From positions 62,001 through 126,000 of the forward strand of contig CALFSK010000068.1 of assembly GCA_937916845.1 (NCBI GenBank): DNA of 64,000 nt, given 5' to 3'. Positions 9,850-19,186 of the stretch are shown piece after piece (within the stretch, counting starts at the first letter, position 1; every line of letters begins with the position of its first letter). A program made the translations under genes and the position numbers. Under the pieces are notes generated by a model. That model did no database searches. It saw nothing but the letters and a program-made list of their open reading frames with translations, and was not told where the DNA came from. The DNA comes from an uncultured Lactobacillus sp. Its GTDB lineage: Bacteria > Bacillota > Bacilli > Lactobacillales > Lactobacillaceae.

Positions 9850-10626
9850 GTGGAAAAAGCGCAATTGGAAAAATTAAATCAATCAATGCAGCACGTCATG
9901 CACGTGGCGCGCACCCACGTTTTAAGTAAAATGGGTGTCCAGCTAACGGTGGCGGAAAAAACGAGCCGTCGGGACTTAGTCACTAACGTGGATCATAGTA
10001 ACGAAGACTTTCTCGTACAGCAAATTCGGCAGTTAGATGCCGATGCGCATATTTTGGCTGAAGAGGGTCGGGGTGACCAGGTTGAAACGATGCGTGGTCA
10101 CGTCTGGATTGTGGACCCAATCGACGGGACGATGAATTTTGTACACCAACGAAATCACTTTGCCATGATGGTGGGGTACTACGTTGATGGACAACCAACG
10201 TTAGGTTATATTTACGACGTGATGGCCGACAAGTTGTACGCTGGTGGTCCAGAAGTCGGGGTAACGTTAAATGGACAACCGTTGGCGGCACCGGCGGATT
10301 TAGATTTAGCTGACGGGTTATTTGGTGCGAGCGCGCCGTTACTGATCAATGATCGCTTTAACATGCAAACGGTGATTGCCACTAGTTTAGGTGCGCGGAT
10401 TCTTGGTAGCGCTGGGGTTCAAATCGGCCAAGTACTCGCTGGTGAGCTGGTGGGGTACTTGTCCTACTTGCGTCCGTGGGATTTTGCGGCCGGCCGCGTA
10501 TTGGCAGAAAGTTTAGGCCTCGTTATGACGCAAGTTGACGGCACGCCCGTAAATATGTTATCATCTGGTGCTGTACTAGTAGCGACTAAGCGCGCACAAC
10601 GCGCCGTCTTGGCAATCGTCAAGTAA
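9850..10626 (+). CDS. Inositol monophosphatase family protein
   Basis: Mg-dependent phosphatase of the IMPase/SuhB family. Motifs in order: AEEGRG (metal ligand), DPIDGTMNF near residue 88 (motif 1), and WDFAAGRVLAESLG (motif 2) near the C-terminus. The substrate cannot be read from the sequence; myo-inositol 1-phosphate, NADP or PAP-like substrates are all possible. I prefer the GTG at 9850 (258 aa) because AGGTGA lies just upstream and overlaps the previous stop; a GTG at 9841 directly after that stop lacks a ribosome site. Confidence 0.9.
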   Translation: MEKAQLEKLNQSMQHVMHVARTHVLSKMGVQLTVAEKTSRRDLVTNVDHSNEDFLVQQIRQLDADAHILAEEGRGDQVETMRGHVWIVDPIDGTMNFVHQRNHFAMMVGYYVDGQPTLGYIYDVMADKLYAGGPEVGVTLNGQPLAAPADLDLADGLFGASAPLLINDRFNMQTVIATSLGARILGSAGVQIGQVLAGELVGYLSYLRPWDFAAGRVLAESLGLVMTQVDGTPVNMLSSGAVLVATKRAQRAVLAIVK

Positions 10627-10635
10627 AATGATGGG

Positions 10636-10663
10636 ACTGTGACCCATACGTCACAGTTTTTTT
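10636..10663 (+). terminator. Intrinsic terminator
   Basis: ACTGTGAC / GTCACAGT stem with a 6-nt loop and seven T residues. Confidence 0.9.
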
Positions 10664-10690
10664 ATGCCACCGGATGAAAACCAGTGAAAA

Positions 10691-10740
10691 CGTCGTTACG
10701 AGCTTATTAAGCTGACCCTTGTAACTTGATAGTAACGACG
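10691..10740. repeat. Nested inverted repeats upstream of typA
   Basis: Arms CGTCGTTAC (10691-10699) and GTAACGACG (10732-10740) are perfect 9-bp inverted copies; between them AGCTTATTAAGCT (10701-10713) forms a second palindrome. The right arm lies inside the spacer of the typA promoter. Confidence 0.6.
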
Positions 10741-10754
10741 GTTTGTATTAATAT
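10726..10754 (+). promoter_or_regulatory. Sigma-A promoter of typA
   Basis: TTGATA (10726-10731), 17-bp spacer, TAATAT (10749-10754). The leader is about 55 nt long. Confidence 0.6.
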
Positions 10755-10815
10755 ATGTAAGATTTCTGCTGTCTGAAGATAGTAAGAATTTTGAAGGATG
10801 AAAGGAAGATCAATT

Positions 10816-12654
10816 TTGAAATTTAGAGATGATATCCGCAACATTGCCATTATTGCCCACGTTGACCACGGTAAAACGACGTTGGTTAACGAAATGCTTA
10901 AACAATCGGATACCCTTGACGAACACACGACGATTGGTGATCGGGCCATGGACACTAATGCCATTGAAAAGGAACGCGGTATCACGATCCTTTCAAAGAA
11001 CACGGCTGTTCGCTATGGCGACAAGCAAATTAACATTTTGGATACCCCAGGACATGCTGACTTCGGTGGTGAAGTTGAACGTATCATGCGCATGGTTGAC
11101 GGTGTTTTGTTAGTTGTTGATGCTTTTGAAGGAACAATGCCTCAAACACGGTTCGTTTTAAAGAAAGCTTTGGAACAACATTTAACCCCAATCGTCGTTA
11201 TCAACAAAATCGACCGTCCGGGTGCCCGTCCTGAAGAAGTTGTGGACGAAGTCTTAGACCTCTTCATCGAATTAGGCGCCGACGAATCACAATTGGACTT
11301 CCCAGTGGTTTACGTTTCAGCTTTAAACGGGACTTCAAGCTACGAATCAGATCCTGCTAAGCAGGAACATACGATGAAGCCAATCTTTGACACCATCGTT
11401 AAGACGATTCCAGCACCAATTGATAACTCTGACGAACCTTTACAATTCCAAGTAGCCTTATTAGACTACAACGACTATGTTGGTCGTGTTGGGATTGGCC
11501 GGGTTTTCCGTGGCGCTATCAAAGTTGGGGACAGCGTTTCTGTTATGAAGCTTGACGGTAGCGTTAAGAACTTCCGAGTGACTAAGTTATTCGGGTTCTT
11601 CGGGTTACAACGTCTTGAAATTGACGAAGCACGCGCCGGTGACTTGGTTGCCGTTTCTGGGATGGAAGACATCAACGTTGGTGAAACCGTTGCAGATTCT
11701 GCTAACCAAGAAGCTTTGCCAATCTTACGGATTGACGAACCAACTTTACAAATGACTTTCGGAACTAACTCCTCACCATTTGCTGGTAAGGAAGGGAAGT
11801 TTGTGACAGCCCGTCAATTGGAATTGCGTTTGAAGTCTGAACTTGAAACCGATGTTTCACTCCGTGTTGACGACACTGACGAACCCGGTTCATGGGTCGT
11901 TTCTGGTCGTGGGGAATTGCATTTGTCAATCTTAATCGAAACGTTACGGCGTGAAGGTTATGAATTACAAGCATCTCGTCCAGAAGTTATCTACCGTGAC
12001 GTGGATGGCCAACGCTGCGAACCATTTGAATCTGTTCAAATTGATACGCCAGACGAATACACTGGTTCAATCATTGATACCTTAGCTAAGCGTAAGGCTG
12101 AAATGAAGAACATGGAAAGCACTGGTAACAACCAGACGCGTTTGACGTTCTTAGCACCTTCACGTGGTTTGATCGGTTACTCAACTGAATTCTTATCATT
12201 AACGCGTGGATACGGGATCATGAACCATACCTTCTCTAAGTATTTACCAGTTATCAAGAACTGGAACCCTGGTCGTCGTAACGGTGCCTTAGTTTCAATC
12301 AACCAAGGTAAAACTACCACTTACGCAACGATGGGTATCGAAGAACGTGGGACGATCTTTGTCGACCCAGGTACTGACGTATACGAAGGGATGATCGTCG
12401 GCCAAAACAGTCGTGAAAACGACATTTCGGTTAACATCACCAAGGGTAAGAACATGACCAACGTTCGTTCTTCTAACAAGGACTTGACCGCAACAATCAA
12501 GACTCCTACGCATTTGACGTTGGAAGAATCCTTAGAATTCTTGAACAGTGACGAATTCTGTGAAATTACGCCAGATCACGTTCGTTTACGGAAACGTATC
12601 TTGAACACGAGCTCACGTGAAAAAGAATCTAAGAAACGTAAGATGAACAAGTAA
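10816..12654 (+). CDS. typA: Ribosome-associated GTPase TypA/BipA
   Basis: Translational GTPase of the EF-G/LepA class, involved in 50S assembly and stress adaptation. The G1 motif AHVDHGKTT, switch [16 protein letters not shown] and NKIDRPGAR are present, followed by EF-G-like domains and the BipA C-terminal domain. I chose the TTG at 10816, with AAAGGAAG 7 nt upstream, giving 612 aa and the usual N-terminus [12 protein letters not shown]; an upstream ATG at 10798 adds six residues and lacks a spaced ribosome site. Monocistronic. Confidence 0.95.
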   Translation: MKFRDDIRNIAIIAHVDHGKTTLVNEMLKQSDTLDEHTTIGDRAMDTNAIEKERGITILSKNTAVRYGDKQINILDTPGHADFGGEVERIMRMVDGVLLVVDAFEGTMPQTRFVLKKALEQHLTPIVVINKIDRPGARPEEVVDEVLDLFIELGADESQLDFPVVYVSALNGTSSYESDPAKQEHTMKPIFDTIVKTIPAPIDNSDEPLQFQVALLDYNDYVGRVGIGRVFRGAIKVGDSVSVMKLDGSVKNFRVTKLFGFFGLQRLEIDEARAGDLVAVSGMEDINVGETVADSANQEALPILRIDEPTLQMTFGTNSSPFAGKEGKFVTARQLELRLKSELETDVSLRVDDTDEPGSWVVSGRGELHLSILIETLRREGYELQASRPEVIYRDVDGQRCEPFESVQIDTPDEYTGSIIDTLAKRKAEMKNMESTGNNQTRLTFLAPSRGLIGYSTEFLSLTRGYGIMNHTFSKYLPVIKNWNPGRRNGALVSINQGKTTTYATMGIEERGTIFVDPGTDVYEGMIVGQNSRENDISVNITKGKNMTNVRSSNKDLTATIKTPTHLTLEESLEFLNSDEFCEITPDHVRLRKRILNTSSREKESKKRKMNK

Positions 12655-12697
12655 GCCTAATTAATTATCTTAACAACGAGTGCGTCATTGCACTTGA

Positions 12698-12738
12698 AAA
12701 AGGCCTTCAGAAAGTAAAATTTCTGAAGGCCTTTTTTT
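12698..12738 (+). terminator. Terminator of typA
   Basis: AAAGGCCTTCAGAAA / TTTCTGAAGGCCTTT stem with a 6-nt loop and a T tail. Confidence 0.92.
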
Positions 12739-13008
12739 GTGGCCGCTTTAGGCCCGAAACGAATGTAAAGGGATGTGTTAACGGATTAGGTTGGATCATA
12801 CAGTGAGTAAAGCGCGCAATGGGTGTTCTAGTCGGGACCGGTAATGGGGTGGTTATCGCACCTAAGTGAGCCAAAAAAAGCGTCAAATTCCCGGTTTCGC
12901 ATGCTGTGTTAAAAGGGACTATGCTATAATTACTCCAAGTGAACTGTAGGCGCTGTCTTGACGAAACAGCGTCGAATTTAACAACTTAATAGGGTGGGAT
13001 TTTAGCTC
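12739..13008. other. Intergenic stretch before ftsW
   Basis: No gene seen. It holds the ftsW promoter near its right end (12922-12930) and otherwise no structure that I could support. Confidence 0.5.
12922..12930 (+). promoter_or_regulatory. Extended -10 promoter of ftsW
   Basis: TGCTATAAT: a consensus -10 with the TGn extension. The matching -35 position is weak (TGCTGT), typical for extended -10 promoters. It lies about 80 bp before the ftsW start. Confidence 0.6.
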
Positions 13009-14175
13009 ATGATGAAAAAGTTACACTATTTGGACTATGGCTTATTTATCCCGTATCTAATTTTATGTGGAATTGGGATTGTGATGGTCTACTCGTCGAG
13101 TTCGTTTGTTGCCACCCAGAATGGGACGACACCAACCGGATATTTGTTTAAGCAGCTGATCTGGGTTGTGATCGGGTTGGTCGTCACTTTTACCTGCATG
13201 AACCTAAAGATTGAGTTTTTCAAACAGACGAAACTTTTAGGAACGTTAGGGTTTGCAATGTTAGCCGTTCTAGTCATTTTGCGATTAATTGGGAAATCGA
13301 TCAACGGGGCCGCTGGTTGGATTGTTTTAGGACCAGTATCGATTCAGCCAGCCGAGTTCTGTAAGTTTTACCTGATTATTTACCTGGCTGCTATTATTGC
13401 ACAACGGGAAGCTCATTTTGGCGTCGCACGGTTCAGTGAATTGGGTTCGCAATTTATGATGTTGTTTGCGATGATTTTTTTAATTTTCATCCAACCTGAT
13501 TTAGGTGGTGCAACGATCAACTTAGCCATTGCGGCGGTGATCCTATTTGCTAGCGGAATTTCATTTTACGTGGGTATTGGGGTCTTTTCCGGGGTGATTG
13601 TGGCGTTCGAGTTGGTATTAGTCCCGCTCGTTAGCAAGTTGCCCCAGAGTGCGTTTGCGAACTCGTACCAGTTACGGCGATTTGTCGGGTTCCTCAACCC
13701 TTTTGAAACGGCTTCTGGTGCCGGGACGCAATTGGTTAATTCCTATTACGCGATCTCTAACGGCGGGTTGCTGGGTGTCGGAATCGGGAATAGTCTGCAA
13801 AAACGCGGCTATTTACCCGAACCGAATACCGACTTCATTATGTCGATCACGGCAGAAGAACTCGGACTGTTAGGTGTCATTTTCGTGATGATATTACTGG
13901 CAGTAATGATCGGCCGGATGATTTTTATTGGCGTCCGTTCTGACAACACGTTCAATTCGTTAGTATGTTACGGGGTGGCCGCTTATATGACCATCCAAGC
14001 ATTTATCAATGTCGGCGGAATTATCGGACTGATTCCAATTACCGGGGTCACGTTCCCGTTTATTAGTTACGGTGGTTCCAGCATGGTAGTGTTGACCCTC
14101 TCCCTTGGGCTGGTGTTAAATATTAGCGCACTTGAGAAGATGAAACGGGCCAACACTGTCCGGCAAGCTGGTTAA
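13009..14175 (+). CDS. ftsW: SEDS-family peptidoglycan glycosyltransferase FtsW
   Basis: A polytopic membrane protein (388 aa, about ten hydrophobic segments) of the FtsW/RodA/SpoVE family, which polymerises lipid II together with a class B penicillin-binding protein. Family features: MVYSSSS after the first membrane helix, INGAAGWIVLGPVSIQPAEFCK, the large extracellular loop with GVGIGNSLQKRGYLPEPNTDFIMS, and the C-terminal GVTFPFISYGGSSM. Its place upstream of pycA matches the ftsW-pycA order in Bacillus, which favours FtsW over RodA. GGTGGG lies about 10 nt before the ATG; a second ATG follows immediately. Confidence 0.92.
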   Translation: MMKKLHYLDYGLFIPYLILCGIGIVMVYSSSSFVATQNGTTPTGYLFKQLIWVVIGLVVTFTCMNLKIEFFKQTKLLGTLGFAMLAVLVILRLIGKSINGAAGWIVLGPVSIQPAEFCKFYLIIYLAAIIAQREAHFGVARFSELGSQFMMLFAMIFLIFIQPDLGGATINLAIAAVILFASGISFYVGIGVFSGVIVAFELVLVPLVSKLPQSAFANSYQLRRFVGFLNPFETASGAGTQLVNSYYAISNGGLLGVGIGNSLQKRGYLPEPNTDFIMSITAEELGLLGVIFVMILLAVMIGRMIFIGVRSDNTFNSLVCYGVAAYMTIQAFINVGGIIGLIPITGVTFPFISYGGSSMVVLTLSLGLVLNISALEKMKRANTVRQAG

Positions 14176-14206
14176 GACGATATAATTTGGAAATGAGGGG
14201 ATTTTG

Positions 14207-17200
14207 GTGAAGAAAGTATTAATTGCTAACCGTGGTGAAATTGCGACCCGGGTCATCCGGGCTTGTCATGAACTTGGCTTGCAGACTGTTGCAATTTACG
14301 CCAAAGAAGATGAATTTTCAGTTCACCGTTTTAAAGCCGATGAAGCCTACCTAGTAGGCGAAGGCGACGCGCCAATTGCGGCTTACTTGGATATTGAAGA
14401 TATTATTCGGATTGCCAAGGAAAACCACGTTGACGCGATTCATCCGGGTTACGGTTTTCTATCTGAAAACGCAACGTTTGCACGGCGGGTTGCGGAAGAA
14501 GGCATGATCTTTATCGGCCCAACACCGGAACAACTAGAGATGTTTGGCGATAAAATCACTGCGAAGAAAGTTGCGCAGGACGCGGGTGTTCAAACGATTC
14601 CAAGTACTTTGCATCCCGTTACTAGCCTGAACGAAGCCTTACAATTTACTCAAAAATACGGTTTTCCAATTATGATTAAAGCCGCCATGGGTGGTGGTGG
14701 TCGCGGGATGCGGATCGTTCGTGAAGCCTCCGAGTTACAGGAAGCTTTCGACCGTGCGCGTTCTGAGGCGATGCAATCCTTTGGCGATGATGAAATTTAC
14801 TTAGAAAAATTCGTTGCGCATCCTAAGCATATTGAAGTCCAAATTTTAGGAGATTCCCACGGCAACGTCATGCACTTATTTGAACGGGATTGTTCAGTTC
14901 AACGGCGGAATCAAAAGGTGATTGAATTTGCCCCAGCGGTTTCATTACCGATTGAACTTCGGCAAAAGATTTGTAACGCTGCGGTTGATTTGATGAAGAG
15001 CGTGCATTACTTAAATGCGGCCACGGTCGAATTTTTAGTTGAAGGCGACCAGTTCTACTTCATGGAAGTTAACCCCCGGATCCAAGTTGAACATACCGTT
15101 ACTGAAATGATTACTGAAATTGATATTGTGCATGCCCAAATTAAGATTGCTCAGGGTGGCGACCTATTTGAAGACTTACACTTACCACACCAAGATGCCT
15201 TGACTTACAAGGGTGCGGCCATTCAATGCCGGGTCACGACGGAAGATCCCGCCAATAACTTTATGCCGGACACTGGTCGAATTGAAACTTACCGGTCACC
15301 AGGTGGTAACGGTGTACGGTTAGATGCTGGTAATACTTATTCAGGTGCAGTGGTCACACCGTACTTTGATTCACTGCTAGTTAAAGCCTGTGTCGCAGCC
15401 CGTAACTTTAAGGCGGCTGCGCACAAGATGCGGCGGGTCCTCGTTGAATTTGACATTCGCGGGGTTAAAACGAACATTCCGTTCATGTTGAACGTGATTG
15501 ATAACCCAATTTTCCAAGCGGGCGAAGCGAATACCCGCTTTATCGACAGTACACCGTCACTGTTCAAGTTCCCAGACGGGACGCAACAAGAAGATAAAAT
15601 GTTGAAGTATATCGGGAACATCACGGTGAATGGGTTTGCCGACGTTGCTCAGCATTCTAAGAAGTACTATCCAGACGTGGCGTTTGAAGATAACTTCAAG
15701 CCAATCAGTAAGGATATCGTCACGGCTAAAGACGTTTTAGACAGCAAGGGTGTTAAGGGTCTGCAAAGTTGGTTATTGGCGCAGAAACAAGTGCTATTGA
15801 CAGATACGACGATGCGGGATGCCCACCAGAGTTTATTTGCGACCCGAATGCGGACTAAGGACATGCTTGCCGTGGCTCAGGCGTCACAAAAGGCCTTACC
15901 ACAGCTGTTTTCATATGAGATGTGGGGCGGTGCAACCTTTGACGTTGCTTACCGCTTCCTAAACGAAAACCCGTGGAACCGTCTGAAGAAATTACGGACG
16001 GCCATGCCACGAACACTCTTCCAGATGTTGTTCCGTGGAAGTAACGCGGTGGGTTATCAGAACTATCCTGATAACGTGATTCGCGAATTTATTTTGGAAG
16101 CCGCTAAGAGTGGAATCGACGTTTTCCGGATCTTTGATAGTTTGAACTGGATTCCACAGATGGAAAAGAGTATTCAAGCCGTTAAGGAAACCGGCAAAGT
16201 GGCCGAAGCAACGATTTGTTATACCGGGGACATTATGGACCCTAACCGTGAAAAGTACGACTTAGCTTACTACCGGCAACTTGCACTCGATTTACAATCG
16301 ACGGGTGCTGACATGATTGCGATTAAGGATATGGCCGGTGTCTTGAAGCCAGAAGGGGCGTACGAACTAGTCTCAACGCTGAAGGACGCCTTGGACGTGC
16401 CGGTTCACCTGCATACCCATGACACCACTGGTAACGGAATCTTCACGTATGCTCGGGCCGTTGAAGCCGGGGTTGACGTGGTCGACGTTGCCACGAGTGC
16501 GTTATCCGGGACGACGAGTCAACCGTCGATGAGTTCGCTATACTACGCTTTGGCACATAATGACCGACAACCAAACGTTAATATTAACAACGTTGAAGAA
16601 ATTAACCGTTATTGGCAAGGTATTCGGCCTTACTATCAAGACTTCTCTAACGGGATGACGGGTCCTCAGACCGATATTTACCAGACGCAGATGCCTGGCG
16701 GTCAATACTCGAATTTACAGCAACAGGCGAAAGCCATGGGGCTGGGCGAGCGTTGGGAAGAAGTCAAGGCAATGTATGCCACCGTTAACGACATGTTTGG
16801 CGATATTATCAAGGTAACGCCAAGCTCTAAAGTCGTTGGTGACATGGCGTTGTTCATGATGGAAAACCATTTGACCCCTGAAGACGTTTATGATCATGGC
16901 GATAAGTTGGACTTCCCAGATTCAGTGATCAATTTCTTTGCTGGTAACATTGGTCAACCCGTTGGTGGGTTCCCAAAGAAGTTACAAAAGATCATTTTAA
17001 AGGACCGGAAACCATTGACGGTCCGTCCAGGAAGTTTAGCAAAGCCAGCTGATTTTGAGGCGGTCAAGCAAGAATTAGCGGCTAAGATTGGCCACGAACC
17101 TGAACATCAAGAAGTGTTAAGCTACATTTTGTATCCGAAGGTCTTCTTGGACTACATCAAGCAGCATAAACAGTATGGGCACGTTTCCTTATTGGATACG

Positions 17201-17638
17201 CCAACCTTCTTCCAAGGGATGCGGCTAGGTGAGACGGTCAACGTTGAATTGGCTCAAGGTAAAGTGATGATTTTGAAGCTTAACCAGATCAGTGACCCTG
17301 ATGTGGATGGCATTCGGACGTTATACTTCAGTATTAACGGTCAAAATCAAGAAATCACAATCAAGGACAATTCAATTCACCAGACAGCTTCCAGCACGCG
17401 GAAAGCTGAACCAACTAACGAAAATGAAGTTGGGGCAACGATGAGTGGTTCCGTATTGAAATTGCTTGTTAAGAAGGGCGACGTTGTCAAGAAGGGACAA
17501 CCGTTACTTGTGACCGAGGCAATGAAGATGGAAACGACGATCCAAGCACCAGAAAATGGTGTGATCGAACACACTTACGTCAATGCGGGTGACGTCATTC
17601 AAACGGATGACTTGTTACTTGAAATTGCACCGAACTAA
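14207..17638 (+). CDS. pycA: Pyruvate carboxylase
   Basis: Biotin-dependent anaplerotic enzyme forming oxaloacetate from pyruvate and bicarbonate. It is one long chain (about 1143 aa): biotin carboxylase with ATP-grasp (KAAMGGGGRGMR, EVNPRIQVEHTVTE), carboxyltransferase (LLTDTTMRDAHQSLFATRMR, metal-binding HLHTHDTTGNG), and C-terminal biotinyl domain with the biotinylated lysine in EAMKMET near residue 1107. GAGGGG lies 6 nt before the GTG at 14207; a TTG one codon earlier is too close to it. In lactobacilli it feeds aspartate synthesis and partial TCA reactions. Monocistronic behind ftsW, 31 nt away. Confidence 0.96.
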   Translation: MKKVLIANRGEIATRVIRACHELGLQTVAIYAKEDEFSVHRFKADEAYLVGEGDAPIAAYLDIEDIIRIAKENHVDAIHPGYGFLSENATFARRVAEEGMIFIGPTPEQLEMFGDKITAKKVAQDAGVQTIPSTLHPVTSLNEALQFTQKYGFPIMIKAAMGGGGRGMRIVREASELQEAFDRARSEAMQSFGDDEIYLEKFVAHPKHIEVQILGDSHGNVMHLFERDCSVQRRNQKVIEFAPAVSLPIELRQKICNAAVDLMKSVHYLNAATVEFLVEGDQFYFMEVNPRIQVEHTVTEMITEIDIVHAQIKIAQGGDLFEDLHLPHQDALTYKGAAIQCRVTTEDPANNFMPDTGRIETYRSPGGNGVRLDAGNTYSGAVVTPYFDSLLVKACVAARNFKAAAHKMRRVLVEFDIRGVKTNIPFMLNVIDNPIFQAGEANTRFIDSTPSLFKFPDGTQQEDKMLKYIGNITVNGFADVAQHSKKYYPDVAFEDNFKPISKDIVTAKDVLDSKGVKGLQSWLLAQKQVLLTDTTMRDAHQSLFATRMRTKDMLAVAQASQKALPQLFSYEMWGGATFDVAYRFLNENPWNRLKKLRTAMPRTLFQMLFRGSNAVGYQNYPDNVIREFILEAAKSGIDVFRIFDSLNWIPQMEKSIQAVKETGKVAEATICYTGDIMDPNREKYDLAYYRQLALDLQSTGADMIAIKDMAGVLKPEGAYELVSTLKDALDVPVHLHTHDTTGNGIFTYARAVEAGVDVVDVATSALSGTTSQPSMSSLYYALAHNDRQPNVNINNVEEINRYWQGIRPYYQDFSNGMTGPQTDIYQTQMPGGQYSNLQQQAKAMGLGERWEEVKAMYATVNDMFGDIIKVTPSSKVVGDMALFMMENHLTPEDVYDHGDKLDFPDSVINFFAGNIGQPVGGFPKKLQKIILKDRKPLTVRPGSLAKPADFEAVKQELAAKIGHEPEHQEVLSYILYPKVFLDYIKQHKQYGHVSLLDTPTFFQGMRLGETVNVELAQGKVMILKLNQISDPDVDGIRTLYFSINGQNQEITIKDNSIHQTASSTRKAEPTNENEVGATMSGSVLKLLVKKGDVVKKGQPLLVTEAMKMETTIQAPENGVIEHTYVNAGDVIQTDDLLLEIAPN

Positions 17639-17651
17639 TTAGTACTGAATG

Positions 17652-17684
17652 AAGAATCGTCACAGATTGTGACGGTTCTTTTTT
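17652..17684 (+). terminator. Terminator of pycA
   Basis: GAA-CGTCACA / TGTGACG-TTC stem with a 3-nt loop and TTTTTT. Confidence 0.88.
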
Positions 17685-17756
17685 ACAGTCGGAATGCCAA
17701 GAGTAATTGATGTGTAATTGGGACGGAATAATTGCGAGTTATGGTCATACTCTTAG

Positions 17757-17785
17757 TTGACGAAATCGCTAATCTAGCCTAACAT
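17757..17785 (+). promoter_or_regulatory. Sigma-A promoter of the ylbG-rsmD-coaD operon
   Basis: TTGACG (17757-17762), 17-bp spacer, TAACAT (17780-17785), about 38 bp before the start codon. Confidence 0.6.
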
Positions 17786-17822
17786 TTAAACAGCAACTCA
17801 AAGTAGAAGAGGTGACCGTTCG

Positions 17823-18122
17823 ATGGAATTTACCATTAAGCCACGCCGCGCATTGATTGTGTACATGCATTCAATGAAACAGGTGCGGCAATTGAAGCGT
17901 TTTGGTATCATTCAATACCAATCACGCAAGGGACGCTACGTCGTTTTATACATGGACGAAGCGGAGGTCCCAGCAATTACAGCAAAAATTAATAAGTTAA
18001 ACTTTGTCCGTAAAGTCGAACCGTCATACCGGCCCGACGTGGCAATGAATTTTGGGGAACGAGTAGATAAAGGCTTCTTTAAGCCGGAATCAAACGCGTT
18101 TCCAATCGATGATGAAGATTAA
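17823..18122 (+). CDS. ylbG: UPF0298 family protein YlbG
   Basis: A 99-residue cytosolic protein of the YlbG/UPF0298 (DUF2129) family, recognisable by RRALIVYMHSMKQVRQLKRFG and the central YQSRKGRYVVLYMD. In B. subtilis ylbG sits next to ylbF and rsmD; the order here is the same without ylbF. Molecular function is not established. The start has AAGAGGTGA upstream. First gene of a tight operon. Confidence 0.9.
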   Translation: MEFTIKPRRALIVYMHSMKQVRQLKRFGIIQYQSRKGRYVVLYMDEAEVPAITAKINKLNFVRKVEPSYRPDVAMNFGERVDKGFFKPESNAFPIDDED

Positions 18123-18137
18123 GTTGGTGAAAGAATA

Positions 18138-18701
18138 ATGCGAATCATAGCAGGAGATTTTGGTGGCCGGCGACTGAAGGCAGTGCCGGGAATGCAGACT
18201 AGACCGACGACTGATAAAGTCAAAGAGGCGGTTTTTAATATTATTGGCCCGTACTTTGATGGTGGGCAGTCGTTAGACTTATTTGCTGGAAGTGGTGGTT
18301 TGAGTATCGAAGCCGTTTCACGTGGGATTGACCGTGCCGTATTGATTGATCGTCAATATCAGGCCATTAAAACGATTAAAGATAACATTACGGTCACTAA
18401 AGCGGCTGACCGCTTTGAAGTGATCAAGGGCGATGCTCAGCGGGTCTTAGACCGATTAGCGCCGCAACAAGACCGGTTTGACCTAGTCTTTTTGGATCCA
18501 CCCTATGCCAAGCAACAAATTGTGAAAGATATTACCCGTTGCGACGAGTTGGGTTTATTAAACGAAGGGTGCCGGATTGTCTGTGAAACGGATGCCAACG
18601 CCCAACTCCCAGAGACGTTGGCTGGGTTTAAACTAATCCGGCGTCAAGATTATGGCATTACGATCATTACGATTTATCAAAAAGTAGAAGCGGAGGCATA
18701 A
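18138..18701 (+). CDS. rsmD: 16S rRNA (guanine966-N2)-methyltransferase
   Basis: SAM-dependent methyltransferase (187 aa) modifying G966 of 16S rRNA. Motif I LDLFAGSGGLSIEA and catalytic motif IV FLDPPYAKQ are present, with the N-terminal RIIAGDFGGRRLKAVPG typical of the family. It lies 15 nt after ylbG and 2 nt before coaD, the usual rsmD-coaD pair. Confidence 0.95.
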   Translation: MRIIAGDFGGRRLKAVPGMQTRPTTDKVKEAVFNIIGPYFDGGQSLDLFAGSGGLSIEAVSRGIDRAVLIDRQYQAIKTIKDNITVTKAADRFEVIKGDAQRVLDRLAPQQDRFDLVFLDPPYAKQQIVKDITRCDELGLLNEGCRIVCETDANAQLPETLAGFKLIRRQDYGITIITIYQKVEAEA

Positions 18702-18703
18702 GC

Positions 18704-19183
18704 ATGGTTACGGCAGTATTCCCGGGAAGCTTTGATCCAGTGACCCGTGGCCATTTAGATTTGATCCAGCGGGCAAGTCGGTTAGTCGATCACTTGATCG
18801 TGGCAGTGATGGTCAATACGAGTAAACAGCCACTGTTCACCAAGGATGAAAAAGTGGCGATGATTCAGGCCGAGGTGCGTGATTTGCCAAACGTCACGGT
18901 CCAAGCAGCGGCTGGATTAACCGTTGACTTTATGACTAAGGTTGACGCGACTGTCCTGATCCGGGGCCTGCGCAATGAGCAGGACTTTGGCTATGAACGT
19001 GATATTGCATGGATGAATAAATCACTCAATGATCAAATTGAAACGGTTTGTCTGATTGCACGACCGCCGTACGCGTACTTCTCTTCCAGTTTAATCAAGG
19101 AAATCGCAAAGATGGGGGCCGATATTTCTGAATACGTCCCAACGGCGGTTGCCCAAAAACTGCACCAACGTTTTAAGGCGTAG
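18704..19183 (+). CDS. coaD: Phosphopantetheine adenylyltransferase
   Basis: Transfers AMP from ATP to 4'-phosphopantetheine, the penultimate step of coenzyme A synthesis. Motifs: FPGSFDPVTRGHLDLI (nucleotidyltransferase TxGH-type motif), IRGLRNEQDFGYE and YFSSSLIKEIA. 159 aa, standard length. The ATG follows GCGGAGGCA at the end of rsmD. Confidence 0.96.
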   Translation: MVTAVFPGSFDPVTRGHLDLIQRASRLVDHLIVAVMVNTSKQPLFTKDEKVAMIQAEVRDLPNVTVQAAAGLTVDFMTKVDATVLIRGLRNEQDFGYERDIAWMNKSLNDQIETVCLIARPPYAYFSSSLIKEIAKMGADISEYVPTAVAQKLHQRFKA

Positions 19184-19186
19184 CCT

